Part shown: positions 1-6,981 of the stretch, in pieces
How positions within the stretch are numbered: the stretch's first letter is position 1
How the letters are laid out: each line of letters starts with the position of its first letter
Position numbers and translations under genes: made by a program
Origin: JBCDBH01 sp039184055
GTDB lineage: Bacteria > Acidobacteriota > Thermoanaerobaculia > Multivoradales > J023
DNA length: 29,000 bases
NCBI GenBank assembly: GCA_039184055.1
Contig: JBCDBH010000027.1
Span: 1 to 29,000 of the forward strand
Reading direction: 5' to 3'
The notes under the pieces: generated by a model
What the model was told of the DNA's origin: nothing
Database searches by the model: none
What the model saw: the letters and a program-made list of their open reading frames with translations, nothing else

Positions 1-133
1 GAGGCGATGCCCGCGTTCCAGGAGCTCGCCAAAGCCAGTATCGACCGCTACGACGGTCGTCTGGCCAGCTTTGTCGGTCATCGCCTGATCGCCTACTTCG
101 GCTATCCCCGCGCCCACGAAGACGATCCACAAC
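1..133 (+). pseudogene. Cyclase-domain fragment on the wrong strand (left arm and loop of inverted repeat)
   Basis: Read rightward from base 1 this is an open frame whose second half (70-132) encodes FVGHRLIAYFGYPRAHEDD. That string is typical of the class III adenylate/guanylate cyclase-like domain in kinase/cyclase/ATPase fusion proteins. Its first 69 bases are an exact inverted copy of 134-202, inside the leftward kinase gene, and they encode the same residues. The leftward gene up to base 134, joined in frame to 70-133 read rightward, would give a continuous cyclase domain. The loop is therefore inverted relative to the gene it belongs to. I read this as a broken piece of that gene, not a separate one. 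After about base 133 the frame runs into the antisense of the repeat and is meaningless. Confidence 0.7.
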
Positions 134-202
134 GCTGGCCAGACGACCGTCGTAGCGGTCGATACTGGCTTTGGCGAGCTCCTGGAACGCGGGCATCGCC
201 TC
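1..202. repeat. Perfect 69-bp inverted repeat with 64-bp loop
   Basis: Bases 1-69 are the exact reverse complement of 134-202. The first mismatch comes at 70 against 133. The left arm begins at the window edge, so it could extend further left. Both arms encode the same protein segment in opposite directions, which points to a fold-back (amplification, sequencing or assembly artefact) or a local inversion, not a functional palindrome. Confidence 0.95.
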
Positions 203-1384
203 GAAGAGGGTTTCCGGATCGGGGTCACCACTGGTATCGAGCAGATCGCAACACAGGATGGTCACTTGGCGCCGCTCGGCGGTGGCGGCGGGGGTGCCGG
301 AGCCGGTGAACGACGGCGACCACGAGGGTGCGGCCGGCATCGACGTCGGCTCCGAGGCATAGGCCGCGGTGTCCTGGTTGCGGGTCAGCCGTGGACCCGT
401 GGCGCGACCTTCGGCGGTGCGACGTCCGGTGGCTTGAAACGCGTCGGTCGGTGGCTCGTCGGTGGCTGGCACGACGACCGCCGCCGGGGGCGGAGGCGTG
501 ACCACCGACGGCGGCGCGGCACGGCGTTTGGCGCCCCCCACGAGCAGCCCGCTCGCTTCCTGGGCGAGCGCGCGGAGCCGGGGCGCCAGGGTGGCGACGT
601 CGCTCGGCCGCTGGTCGGGGTCCTTCGCCATCAGCTCGTCGACCAAACGCGACAGGTCGCGTGGCATGTTCGGCGCGGCGTCGATCAAGGGCAGGTGACG
701 CTCGCTGATCACCCGGACGACGGTGGCGACCTCGTTGGCGCCCAAGAAAGGCGACGTGCTGGTCATGACCTCGTAGATCAGCACGCCGAACGAGAAGACA
801 TCGGAACGCAAGTCGATGGTCTCGCCTCGAGCCTGCTCGGGCGACATGATCCGCGCCGTACCGATCAGGGCGCCGGTGGCGGTGAAGCCGCTGGTGTCGA
901 TGCCGTCGGTGTCGTCGCGTCGGGCGATGCCGAAATCGGCGATCTTCGGGCGTCGATCTTCGGTCAGCAGGACGTTCTCGGTCTTGAGATCGCGATGGAT
1001 GACGCCGCGTCGATGGGCGTAGGCGAGCGCCTCGGCGATCTCGGCGCAGATCGCCAGCATCTCGGCGAGCGGCACCTGGCTGCGTTCGGCATAGGCGCGC
1101 AGGGTGGTGCCCGGCACGTATTCCATGACGATGTGCTCGTTGCCGTTCTCGTTGAGCAGATCGAAGACCTGGACGATCGCCGGGTGGTTGAGACCGGCGG
1201 CGAGTCGAGCCTCGCGCCTGAAGCGTCCGCGTCGTGTCTCGTCGATCCCGATCAGGCGTTTGATCGCCACCTCACGGTCGAGCCGCGGGTCGTGAGCGAG
1301 AAACACCTCACCCATACCGCCGCGACCGAGGCGACGCAAAATGCGGTAGGGACCGATGGTGTCGGGAATGCTCGGATCGTTCAT
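134..1384 (-). CDS. Ser/Thr protein kinase fused to a cyclase-like domain, 3' end broken
   Basis: This is a Hanks-type kinase followed by the start of a class III cyclase-like domain, likely a signalling protein of the kinase/cyclase/ATPase type (TOMM_kin_cyc-like). Read from the ATG at 1384, the kinase has the glycine loop GRGGMGEV (residues 20-27), lysine in VAIK (42), catalytic HRDLK (130-134, Asp132) and DFG (150-152). A Pro/Ala-rich linker of about 100 residues leads to AERRQVTILCCDLLDTS, the first metal-aspartate motif of the cyclase. The frame is sound to about base 134, where it enters the inverted repeat, so the true C-terminus is not readable on this strand. In such proteins an AAA ATPase and TPR region often follow; none is visible here. 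It lies 82 bp after the acyl-CoA synthetase in the same direction. The start has no clear ribosome site. Confidence 0.85.
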
Positions 1385-1430
1385 CGGGGGAGCGGGTATG
1401 AATTCTCGTCACCGGTGAACGGGCGGTGCT

Positions 1431-1456
1431 CACCGTGGTTGCACCGTACCACGGTG
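1431..1456. repeat. 9-bp-stem hairpin between acyl-CoA synthetase and kinase genes
   Basis: CACCGTGGT (1431-1439) and ACCACGGTG (1448-1456) are perfect inverted arms around an 8-nt loop, 10 bp past the stop of the leftward acyl-CoA synthetase gene. No T-run follows on that strand, so it is a weak terminator candidate. It could equally be a protein-binding site ahead of the kinase gene. Confidence 0.5.
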
Positions 1457-1466
1457 GTGTCACCGT

Positions 1467-3401
1467 TCATCGGGGCATTCCGTCCTCGGGCTCGGCATCG
1501 ATCGCGAACGAGGGATCGGTATAGATCCGCTCGAAGAGATCGGCGTAGTGACGCTCGATCCAGCGACGTTTCATCTTCATGGTCGGGGTCAGCTCACCTT
1601 CCTCGTGGCTGAAGTCGCGTTCGAGCAAGACGAACCGTCGGATTCTCTCGACGCGGGCGAGGTTGCGATTGCCCCGCTGCACCGGCTCGACGAAGAGCGC
1701 CTGAAAGGTGGGCTCGGCGACCACCTTGGCCATCGCCTCGTTGAGCGCCGTGGAGCGCGCCGAGGGGTTGGCCAGCAGCTCGGTACGTCGGGCGTCGAGC
1801 TCGTCACGGCTGATGACGTCGTGATCGGCGCCCCATTCGAGGGTTTCGAGCGGGCTCGGCGCGATCAAAGCCGACACGAACGGCCGCCGATCACCATGCG
1901 CGTGGACCTGCGAGATGAGCGGGCTTTCGGTCTTGACGGCGCGTTCGATATTGGCCGGCGCGACGTTCTTGCCACCGGCGGTGATGATCAGGTGTTTCTT
2001 GCGGTCGGTGATCGCCAGATACCCGTCGTCGTCGATCTTGCCGATGTCACCGGTGTGCAGCCAGCCGTCGACGAGGGTTTCGGCGGTGGCTTCCGGGTTC
2101 TTGAAGTAGCCCATGAAGACGGTCGGTCCGCTGAGCAGAATCTCGCCGTCGTCGGCGATCCGTTGCTCGGTCGGCGCGATGGGCATGCCGACGGTACCGA
2201 GTCGAGCGGCTTCGGGGCGATTGATGTGGGTCACCACGGTGGCCTCGGTCATACCGTAGGCCTCGTACATCGGCACGCCGGTGGCCCAGAAGAAGCGCAG
2301 GATGTCGTGTGCGACCGGTGCCGCGCCGGTGACGAAACACCGAACCCGACCGCCAAAGGCTTGGTGGATTTTGGCGAAGACCAGCTTGGTGGCGAGCTTG
2401 TCTTGCAGCGCCAGCCACGGCCCGATCGGTCGTCCGGCGAGCACCGCCTCGGCGCGGCGTCGACCGACACCGACCGCCCAGGCGAAGAGCGACTGCACCG
2501 TCTTGCTCTTCTTTTCCATCTCGCCGTGGATCTTGACGTGGGCCTTTTCGAAGAGACGCGGCACCGAACCGAAGATGGTCGGCCGCACCTCGGGAAGCTC
2601 GGCGAGCACGTGGCCGATCGACGTCGCATAGGCCGCTGGGGTGCCGCTGTGGATGCGGGCATAAAACGACATGACCCGTTCGGTGGAGTGCGCCATCGGC
2701 AAGAAAGCGAAGAGCAGATCGTCCTCGCGATACGGAAAGGCGCGCAGCAGGTGGGTCACCATGGCGAGGATGTTCCTGTGGCTGAGCATCGCGCCTTTGG
2801 GCGGTCCGGTGGTGCCCGAGGTGTAGATCAGGATGGCCAGGTCGTCGGGGTCGCACGCCGCTTGACGCGCTTCGATCGCCGCCGCGTCGAGAGGAACGCC
2901 ACGGAAGCGTTCGGACGAGATCACCCGGGGATCGGCGTGATGGTCGGCATCGCTTTCATCCCACGGCACGATGGCGATGACGGAATCGAGACCCTCGGTG
3001 GCTTCGAGCACGGTGGCCAGCTCGTCGGCGTGGCTGAAGACGACTTTGGTTTCGCTGTGCTCGAGCAGGAAGCGAACTTGTTCCGCGCTCTGCTTCGGAT
3101 AAATGCCGACGGTGACCACGCCCGCGAGGTGACCGCCGAGGTCGTAGCAGATCCAGTCGACCGCGGTCGGGCCGCAGATCGAAATCGTGTCGCCGGGTTC
3201 GAGACCGAGCTCGATGAGCTCGGCGGCCACCGAGGCGGCTTCGTCGACGAGCTCCTTCCACGTGACCTCGTGCCATCGATCATTGGCCTTGTAGAGACAG
3301 GCGAGCTTGTCGGGGGTGGCGAGGGCGCGTCGCCACACCATGTCACCAACGGTGCGCGCGCCATGCGCGACGGCGGCGGGATCGATCGAGGAGGGGGCCA
3401 T
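1467..3401 (-). CDS. Long-chain fatty acid-CoA ligase (AMP-forming)
   Basis: This is an adenylate-forming enzyme that activates long-chain fatty acids to acyl-CoA using ATP, for beta-oxidation or lipid synthesis; it acts at the cytoplasmic face of the membrane. It has the AMP-binding loop YTSGTTGPPKG (about residues 193-203), EAYGMTEATVV, the hinge region LHTGDIGKIDDDGY and ITDRKKHLIITAGGKNVAP. At 644 residues it is about the length of FadD15/FACS-type enzymes. I chose the ATG at 3401, nine codons inside the longest frame, because GGAG sits four bases upstream. Two adjacent inverted repeats (3426-3452) lie just ahead of the start and may be an operator. The exact chain length used cannot be told from sequence. 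A very long open frame on the opposite strand is a codon-bias shadow. Confidence 0.93.
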   Translation of the reverse strand: MAPSSIDPAAVAHGARTVGDMVWRRALATPDKLACLYKANDRWHEVTWKELVDEAASVAAELIELGLEPGDTISICGPTAVDWICYDLGGHLAGVVTVGIYPKQSAEQVRFLLEHSETKVVFSHADELATVLEATEGLDSVIAIVPWDESDADHHADPRVISSERFRGVPLDAAAIEARQAACDPDDLAILIYTSGTTGPPKGAMLSHRNILAMVTHLLRAFPYREDDLLFAFLPMAHSTERVMSFYARIHSGTPAAYATSIGHVLAELPEVRPTIFGSVPRLFEKAHVKIHGEMEKKSKTVQSLFAWAVGVGRRRAEAVLAGRPIGPWLALQDKLATKLVFAKIHQAFGGRVRCFVTGAAPVAHDILRFFWATGVPMYEAYGMTEATVVTHINRPEAARLGTVGMPIAPTEQRIADDGEILLSGPTVFMGYFKNPEATAETLVDGWLHTGDIGKIDDDGYLAITDRKKHLIITAGGKNVAPANIERAVKTESPLISQVHAHGDRRPFVSALIAPSPLETLEWGADHDVISRDELDARRTELLANPSARSTALNEAMAKVVAEPTFQALFVEPVQRGNRNLARVERIRRFVLLERDFSHEEGELTPTMKMKRRWIERHYADLFERIYTDPSFAIDAEPEDGMPR

Positions 3402-3425
3402 GAGTCTCCGATCTCGACATCGAGC

Positions 3426-3452
3426 CATCCATGGTGGATGACGACATCGTCA
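3426..3452. promoter_or_regulatory. Two adjacent inverted repeats upstream of the acyl-CoA synthetase
   Basis: CATCCA-TGG-TGGATG (3426-3440) abuts TGACGA-CA-TCGTCA (3439-3452). Both have perfect 6-bp arms and lie 25-51 bp before the leftward start at 3401. The position suits a repressor or activator site. I cannot assign a regulator. Confidence 0.4.
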
Positions 3453-3506
3453 GGTACGGCAAGACTTCGTGCGCGAGACGGTCGCTGGCGCGATGCAGCC
3501 GGTGCC

Positions 3507-3528
3507 AAAAACGAAAAAGAACGAAAAA
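3507..3528. other. Three A5 tracts in the upstream region of the acyl-CoA synthetase
   Basis: Runs of five A residues begin at 3507, 3514 and 3524, all on the plus strand, in otherwise GC-rich DNA between two leftward genes. On the coding strand they are T-runs just past the stop at 3537. They could help end the upstream transcript or bend the DNA ahead of the acyl-CoA synthetase promoter. No stem precedes them, so this is not a standard terminator. Confidence 0.35.
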
Positions 3529-3536
3529 CGACGCCC

Positions 3537-3875
3537 TTAGTCTATCGCTTCATCTCGTTTTGGCGGGTGATGATCCGCTTCGTTCGGGTCGGCAGCGGCC
3601 GACTCGATTGCAGCATTGTCGAGTGGATCAGCGGGGCGGGAAGGCGAGGCGGCGGCGTCGGTGAGCCTCTGCAGCGCGTAGCGCTGACGTTCACTCGCTG
3701 CGAGCTCTTCGCGCAGACGGTCGCGCTCGCTTTCGGCGCTACTCAGCCGGTGGTCGAAACTGTTGTCGCGTTGGCCGGCGGTGAGCCTGGGCATGAGCCA
3801 CCAGCCGAGAACGAAACCGATCAGCCCGGCGAGGACGATGGGAAGCGTCGAGTCGGAGAGGAGATCGAACATCAC
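3537..3875 (-). CDS. Small membrane-anchored coiled-coil protein, unknown function
   Basis: This 112-residue protein has one N-terminal membrane segment (about residues 11-30, ending in GWWLMPR). A charged heptad-like stretch rich in Glu, Arg and Ser follows (about 45-72), and then a low-complexity Pro/Ala/Asp tail. The layout, a short anchor and a cytoplasmic coiled coil, resembles small envelope scaffold proteins such as the YhcB/LapA types, but I see no family-defining motif. The start is GTG at 3875 or the ATG next to it at 3872. It reads in the same direction as the acyl-CoA synthetase, 135 bp upstream of it, so the two could share a transcript. The coding bias fits its neighbours. Confidence 0.65.
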   Translation of the reverse strand: MMFDLLSDSTLPIVLAGLIGFVLGWWLMPRLTAGQRDNSFDHRLSSAESERDRLREELAASERQRYALQRLTDAAASPSRPADPLDNAAIESAAADPNEADHHPPKRDEAID

Positions 3876-4106
3876 GACCGCTCGGGTAGCGGGTAGGACA
3901 CCCGAGATTCGTCTGGGCCGTGACCGAAGAAGGCGATTTCGGTCGCTTCAGGGGGCGAATGGAAATCGAGCTTCGCGCTGGTCGGCAGTCTGGATGCCAA
4001 CCGCGATCCACGATCCATGGCGGTTTTCCTCGTCTGCATGAGCTGTACCTTTACCGTGCAGCATCTAATGCATCGACCGCCGAGTCAAGGCAATTTGCCT
4101 AGTTGG

Positions 4107-4478
4107 TCAGATGTCGTCTTCGAGATCGTCGTCCATATCGTCGTCTTCGAGATCGTCGAGGTCGTTCTCATCGAGAGCCGGCGCCTCGCCGTCTTCGTCG
4201 ATGGATTCCTCCTCTTCGAGCTCGTCGCTGTCCTCGGACGATTCGTCATCGATGAGGTCGTCTTTTTCCTCTTCGACGGGTTCGTCTTCGACAGGTTTCT
4301 TGGGTTTGGCCTCGGCACGCGAGCGCTTTTTGGCGCTTCCCGTCGCGGCCGCGGGGTCGTCTTTCTGGTCGGCGCCACACTGCGGGCAAATCGCTTCCGA
4401 TTTGCCGAGATCGTAGAACTTGGCGCCGCAGGAGAAACAGAGGTGTTTGTTGCCGAGTCGAAGCTTGGTGTCCGCCAT
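4107..4478 (-). CDS. FYDLN-type zinc-ribbon protein with long acidic tail
   Basis: This 123-residue protein resembles the TIGR02300/FYDLN acid family. Cysteine pairs at 14/17 (CFSC) and 31/34 (CPQC) frame GAKFYDLGK, giving a four-cysteine zinc ribbon. A Lys/Arg/Pro linker follows, and then from residue 64 a tail made almost wholly of Asp, Glu and Ser. The family is widespread in alpha- and deltaproteobacteria and its role is not known. The zinc ribbon plus acidic tail suggests binding to a nucleic-acid-binding partner, which is inference. The ATG at 4478 begins right before the conserved ribbon, although the frame stays open upstream. A good sigma-70 promoter (4521-4549) would start the transcript about 36 nt ahead of it, which supports this start. 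Confidence 0.85.
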   Translation of the reverse strand: MADTKLRLGNKHLCFSCGAKFYDLGKSEAICPQCGADQKDDPAAATGSAKKRSRAEAKPKKPVEDEPVEEEKDDLIDDESSEDSDELEEEESIDEDGEAPALDENDLDDLEDDDMDDDLEDDI

Positions 4479-4520
4479 GATAACCAGCGCGAAAAGTTGT
4501 TGGTTCGCAAAAGCGGCGCG

Positions 4521-4549
4521 AAGGTAGCATCGGTGTCGGCCCGTGTCAA
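4521..4549 (-). promoter_or_regulatory. Sigma-70 promoter for the zinc-ribbon gene
   Basis: Read leftward, TTGACA (4549-4544) and TACCTT (4526-4521) are separated by exactly 17 bp. The predicted transcript start is near 4514, giving a leader of about 36 nt before the ATG at 4478. The -35 box is a perfect consensus match. Confidence 0.7.
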
Positions 4550-4551
4550 GC

Positions 4552-4580
4552 TTGCCGGCCACGCGGGCCACGGATAGCAT
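4552..4580 (+). promoter_or_regulatory. Candidate promoter for lolA
   Basis: TTGCCG (4552-4557) and TAGCAT (4575-4580) are 17 bp apart. Transcription would begin around 4587, on the GTG start codon itself, implying a leaderless or nearly leaderless lolA message. The -35 box is 2 bp from that of the opposing promoter. Both boxes are imperfect matches, so confidence is moderate. Confidence 0.45.
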
Positions 4581-4586
4581 GCCGTC

Positions 4587-5342
4587 GTGCGACGTTTGTT
4601 TTCCCACCTTCGCCCGTTCCTTCTCGACGCGACCACGGTCGCGACGCTGGCCGTCGTTTTGACGACGCTGGCGAGCGTGCCCGTGGTGTTCGCGACTCCT
4701 CCCGATCCGGATGCTCCCGAGCTCGCCGGTCAAGAGCGTGTCGACACGCTGATCGCGCGGATCAAGCACGAGCAAGAGAAGCTCACGGCTTTGAAAGCCG
4801 ATTTTGTGCAGAATAAAGAGAGTCAGCTTTTGCTCGAGCCCGAGCAAGCGCGTGGCTCGTTCGCCTACCGCTCACCCGACGAGGCCCGTTGGGAGTTCGT
4901 CGAGCCCGATAGCACGTTGATGGTGATCACCGGTGAGGAGATGGTCACCTGGTATCGCGATCTCGGAACCGCCGAGCGTGTCGACGTCGGCAAGCAGAGC
5001 GCCAAGATCGCCGAGTATTTGAATGCCAGCAACTCACTCGCCAAGCTCGAACGCTATTTCGACTTCACCGTCGCGTTTCCGAACGACGAGACCACGCCGT
5101 ATCGCATCGAGCTCACGCCACGCTTCGCGCGGGTGGAAAAGCGCTTGCGCGGCATGACGATCTGGTTCGATCGTGAGCTCTTCGTCCCGGTACGGCTGTG
5201 GTACGAAGAGGCGGACGGCGATACCACCGAATATCTCTTCGAGAGCATCGAGGTCAATCCACCGCTGACGGACGATATGTTCGCGCTCGAGCTGCCGGCT
5301 GACGTCGAGGTGCGAACGGTCGCCTTCGGCGCTGGACGTTGA
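4587..5342 (+). CDS. lolA: Outer-membrane lipoprotein carrier LolA family
   Basis: This is a periplasmic chaperone that takes lipoproteins from the inner-membrane LolCDE complex to the outer membrane. The 251-residue protein has a hydrophobic N-terminal export segment (about 14-36). The LolA fold signature follows: LTALKADFVQNKES, the strand pair GSFAYRSPDEARWEF, and a hydrophobic strand LMVITGEEMVTWYR. It ends FALELPADVEV, typical of LolA/LolA-like proteins. The start is GTG at 4587; no better in-frame start gives a signal peptide. The stop overlaps the tgt start (TTGA at 5339), so the two genes are probably translationally coupled. No LolB is seen in this window. A LolA-like sterol or glycolipid carrier is a less likely reading. 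Confidence 0.85.
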   Translation: MRRLFSHLRPFLLDATTVATLAVVLTTLASVPVVFATPPDPDAPELAGQERVDTLIARIKHEQEKLTALKADFVQNKESQLLLEPEQARGSFAYRSPDEARWEFVEPDSTLMVITGEEMVTWYRDLGTAERVDVGKQSAKIAEYLNASNSLAKLERYFDFTVAFPNDETTPYRIELTPRFARVEKRLRGMTIWFDRELFVPVRLWYEEADGDTTEYLFESIEVNPPLTDDMFALELPADVEVRTVAFGAGR

Positions 5343-6484
5343 CTCTTCGGTTCACGGTCGACGCGGTCGACGGCCGTGCGCGACGTGGCAGGCTCGATAC
5401 ACCGCACGGCCGGCTCGACACGCCGGCTTTCATGCCGGTCGGTACGCTCGGCGCGGTCAAGGGCCTGAGCGTCGATGCGTTGAGCGGGCTCGGCGCGCAG
5501 TTGATGCTCGCCAATCTCTACCATCTCTCGCTGCGTCCCGGGATCGACGTCATCGATCGTCTCGGTGGCATCCACGCCTTCACCGGCTGGTCGGGACCGA
5601 TCCTCACCGACAGCGGTGGCTTTCAGATTTGGAGCCTGGCGTCTCTCCGCAAGGTGGACGATGGCGGCGTCACGTTCCGCAGCCATCTCGATGGCGACGA
5701 GCTTCGCTTCACCCCCGAGTCGGTGGTCGCGGCGCAGCACCGCATGGGTGTCGACATCGCGATGGTGCTCGACGAGTGCCCACCGTGGCCGATCAGCGAA
5801 GCCGATGCCGAGATCTCGCTGGCGCGCACCAGTCGCTGGGCCGAGACGGCGCGACGCGCTTGGGAAGAGACGCCGGAGTCGGTATCGGGGCTACGCGCCG
5901 GCGGTTTGTTCGGAATCGTCCAGGGCAGCGTCTATCCACGCTTGCGGGCGCGCGCGGTCGAGGTGCTGACCGGGCTCGATTTCGCCGGCTACGCGGTGGG
6001 TGGGGTGAGCGTCGGTGAGGAGATGGTGCATCGTCACGCCGTCGTCGAGATGACCGCGCCTCTCTTGCCAGCCGAGCGGCCACGGTATTTGATGGGTCTC
6101 GGCACCCCGCAAGACATTCTCCATGCGGTGACCTGGGGGATCGATTTATTTGATTGTGTCTTGCCGGCACGGAATGCTCGTCACGGCACTCTCTTTACCG
6201 ATCAGGGCGTGATCAAGATCAAGAACGCTCGCTATCTCGACGATCCGCGACCGGTGGGGCCACCGGGGAGTCCGCTCGCCGGTACCAGCCGCGCGTTTTT
6301 GCACCATCTCTTCCGCACCAAAGAGATCACCGGACCGGTGCTCGCGACGCTCCACAACCTGCACCACTATCTTGACTTCATGCGCCGGTTGCGCGAAGGT
6401 ATCAAGCTCGGAAAGTTGTCCGAGCTGGCCGGAGCTATGGCCAGTCGCTATGCCGATGGGGAGACCGGCGGCGCAAGCGCCTGA
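5339..6484 (+). CDS. tgt: tRNA-guanine transglycosylase lacking zinc-site cysteines
   Basis: Tgt swaps guanine 34 for preQ1 in tRNAs with GUN anticodons, the first tRNA-bound step of queuosine synthesis. The 381-residue protein matches bacterial Tgt throughout: FMPVGTLGAVKGL, ILTDSGGFQIWSL (catalytic Asp91), DECPPWP, GLFGIVQGSVY, YAVGGVSVGE, YLMGLGTPQDIL and FDCVLPARNARHG (nucleophile Asp272). The C-terminal zinc site is degenerate. Where CxCxxC is expected there is GPPGSPLAGTSRAF, and no cysteine occurs after residue 273. The conserved His region (HNLHHYL) remains. The start is TTG at 5339, overlapping the lolA stop; the N-terminus aligns with family members. It is followed after 165 bp by yajC-secD-secF, a tgt-yajC-secDF order common in bacteria. 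Whether the enzyme needs zinc or is still active is unknown. Confidence 0.93.
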   Translation: MTLRFTVDAVDGRARRGRLDTPHGRLDTPAFMPVGTLGAVKGLSVDALSGLGAQLMLANLYHLSLRPGIDVIDRLGGIHAFTGWSGPILTDSGGFQIWSLASLRKVDDGGVTFRSHLDGDELRFTPESVVAAQHRMGVDIAMVLDECPPWPISEADAEISLARTSRWAETARRAWEETPESVSGLRAGGLFGIVQGSVYPRLRARAVEVLTGLDFAGYAVGGVSVGEEMVHRHAVVEMTAPLLPAERPRYLMGLGTPQDILHAVTWGIDLFDCVLPARNARHGTLFTDQGVIKIKNARYLDDPRPVGPPGSPLAGTSRAFLHHLFRTKEITGPVLATLHNLHHYLDFMRRLREGIKLGKLSELAGAMASRYADGETGGASA

Positions 6485-6649
6485 CCTCCCCCGTACCCGT
6501 TCGGCGTTTCCCATCCCAGCCACTCAGCGGTCGTGTGACAGGTCGACCCGGTCGACTCACCGATCGAGCCTTGCCGCGGAATGTCGAGGTGTCGCGGTTC
6601 GTAACACCACGTGGCCGGGGAGAGAAATGTCCTCAGGAGAAGACGATCG

Positions 6650-6979
6650 ATGTTCGACCAGCTTTGGATCGTGGCTCAAACAGACGGCTTAGCCGGTGGA
6701 GCCAGTGTGTTCGTGATGTGGATCGTGATCTTCGCGATCTTCTGGCTGATCGTCTTTCGGCCGGCGCAGAAGCAGCGTAAGGAGCTGCAGAACCTCATCG
6801 AGAATTTGCAGAAGGGCGATCGGATCATCACCAACGGCGGCCTCTACGCGAAGGTGGTCAAGAGTGACGGACCGGTGTTGGTGGTCGAGATCACCGACGG
6901 GGTACGAATTCGACTCGCGCGTTCGGCGGTGGCCGGTCTCGAAGCCACCGACGAACCTGCTGACAAGAAAGGTAGCTGA
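6650..6979 (+). CDS. yajC: Preprotein translocase subunit YajC
   Basis: YajC is a small inner-membrane partner of SecDF in the Sec translocon. The 109-residue protein has one membrane segment (about 18-36) ending in FRPAQKQRKE, then the YajC core: LIENLQKGDRIITNGGLY and VVEITDGVRIRLARSAV. I chose the ATG at 6650, not an earlier start at 6611, because the protein then begins as family members do and GGAG lies about 10 bases upstream. The stop is 2 bp before secD, so these form one operon. Confidence 0.94.
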   Translation: MFDQLWIVAQTDGLAGGASVFVMWIVIFAIFWLIVFRPAQKQRKELQNLIENLQKGDRIITNGGLYAKVVKSDGPVLVVEITDGVRIRLARSAVAGLEATDEPADKKGS

Positions 6980-6981
6980 TC

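Noticed and set aside
266..1612. A 448-codon rightward open frame over the kinase gene
   Set aside because: The leftward frame has all kinase motifs; this one is Arg/Gly-rich and motif-free.
1548..3896. A 782-codon rightward open frame
   Set aside because: It lies antisense to the acyl-CoA synthetase, which has clear family motifs. Long antisense frames are expected in GC-rich genes with biased third positions.
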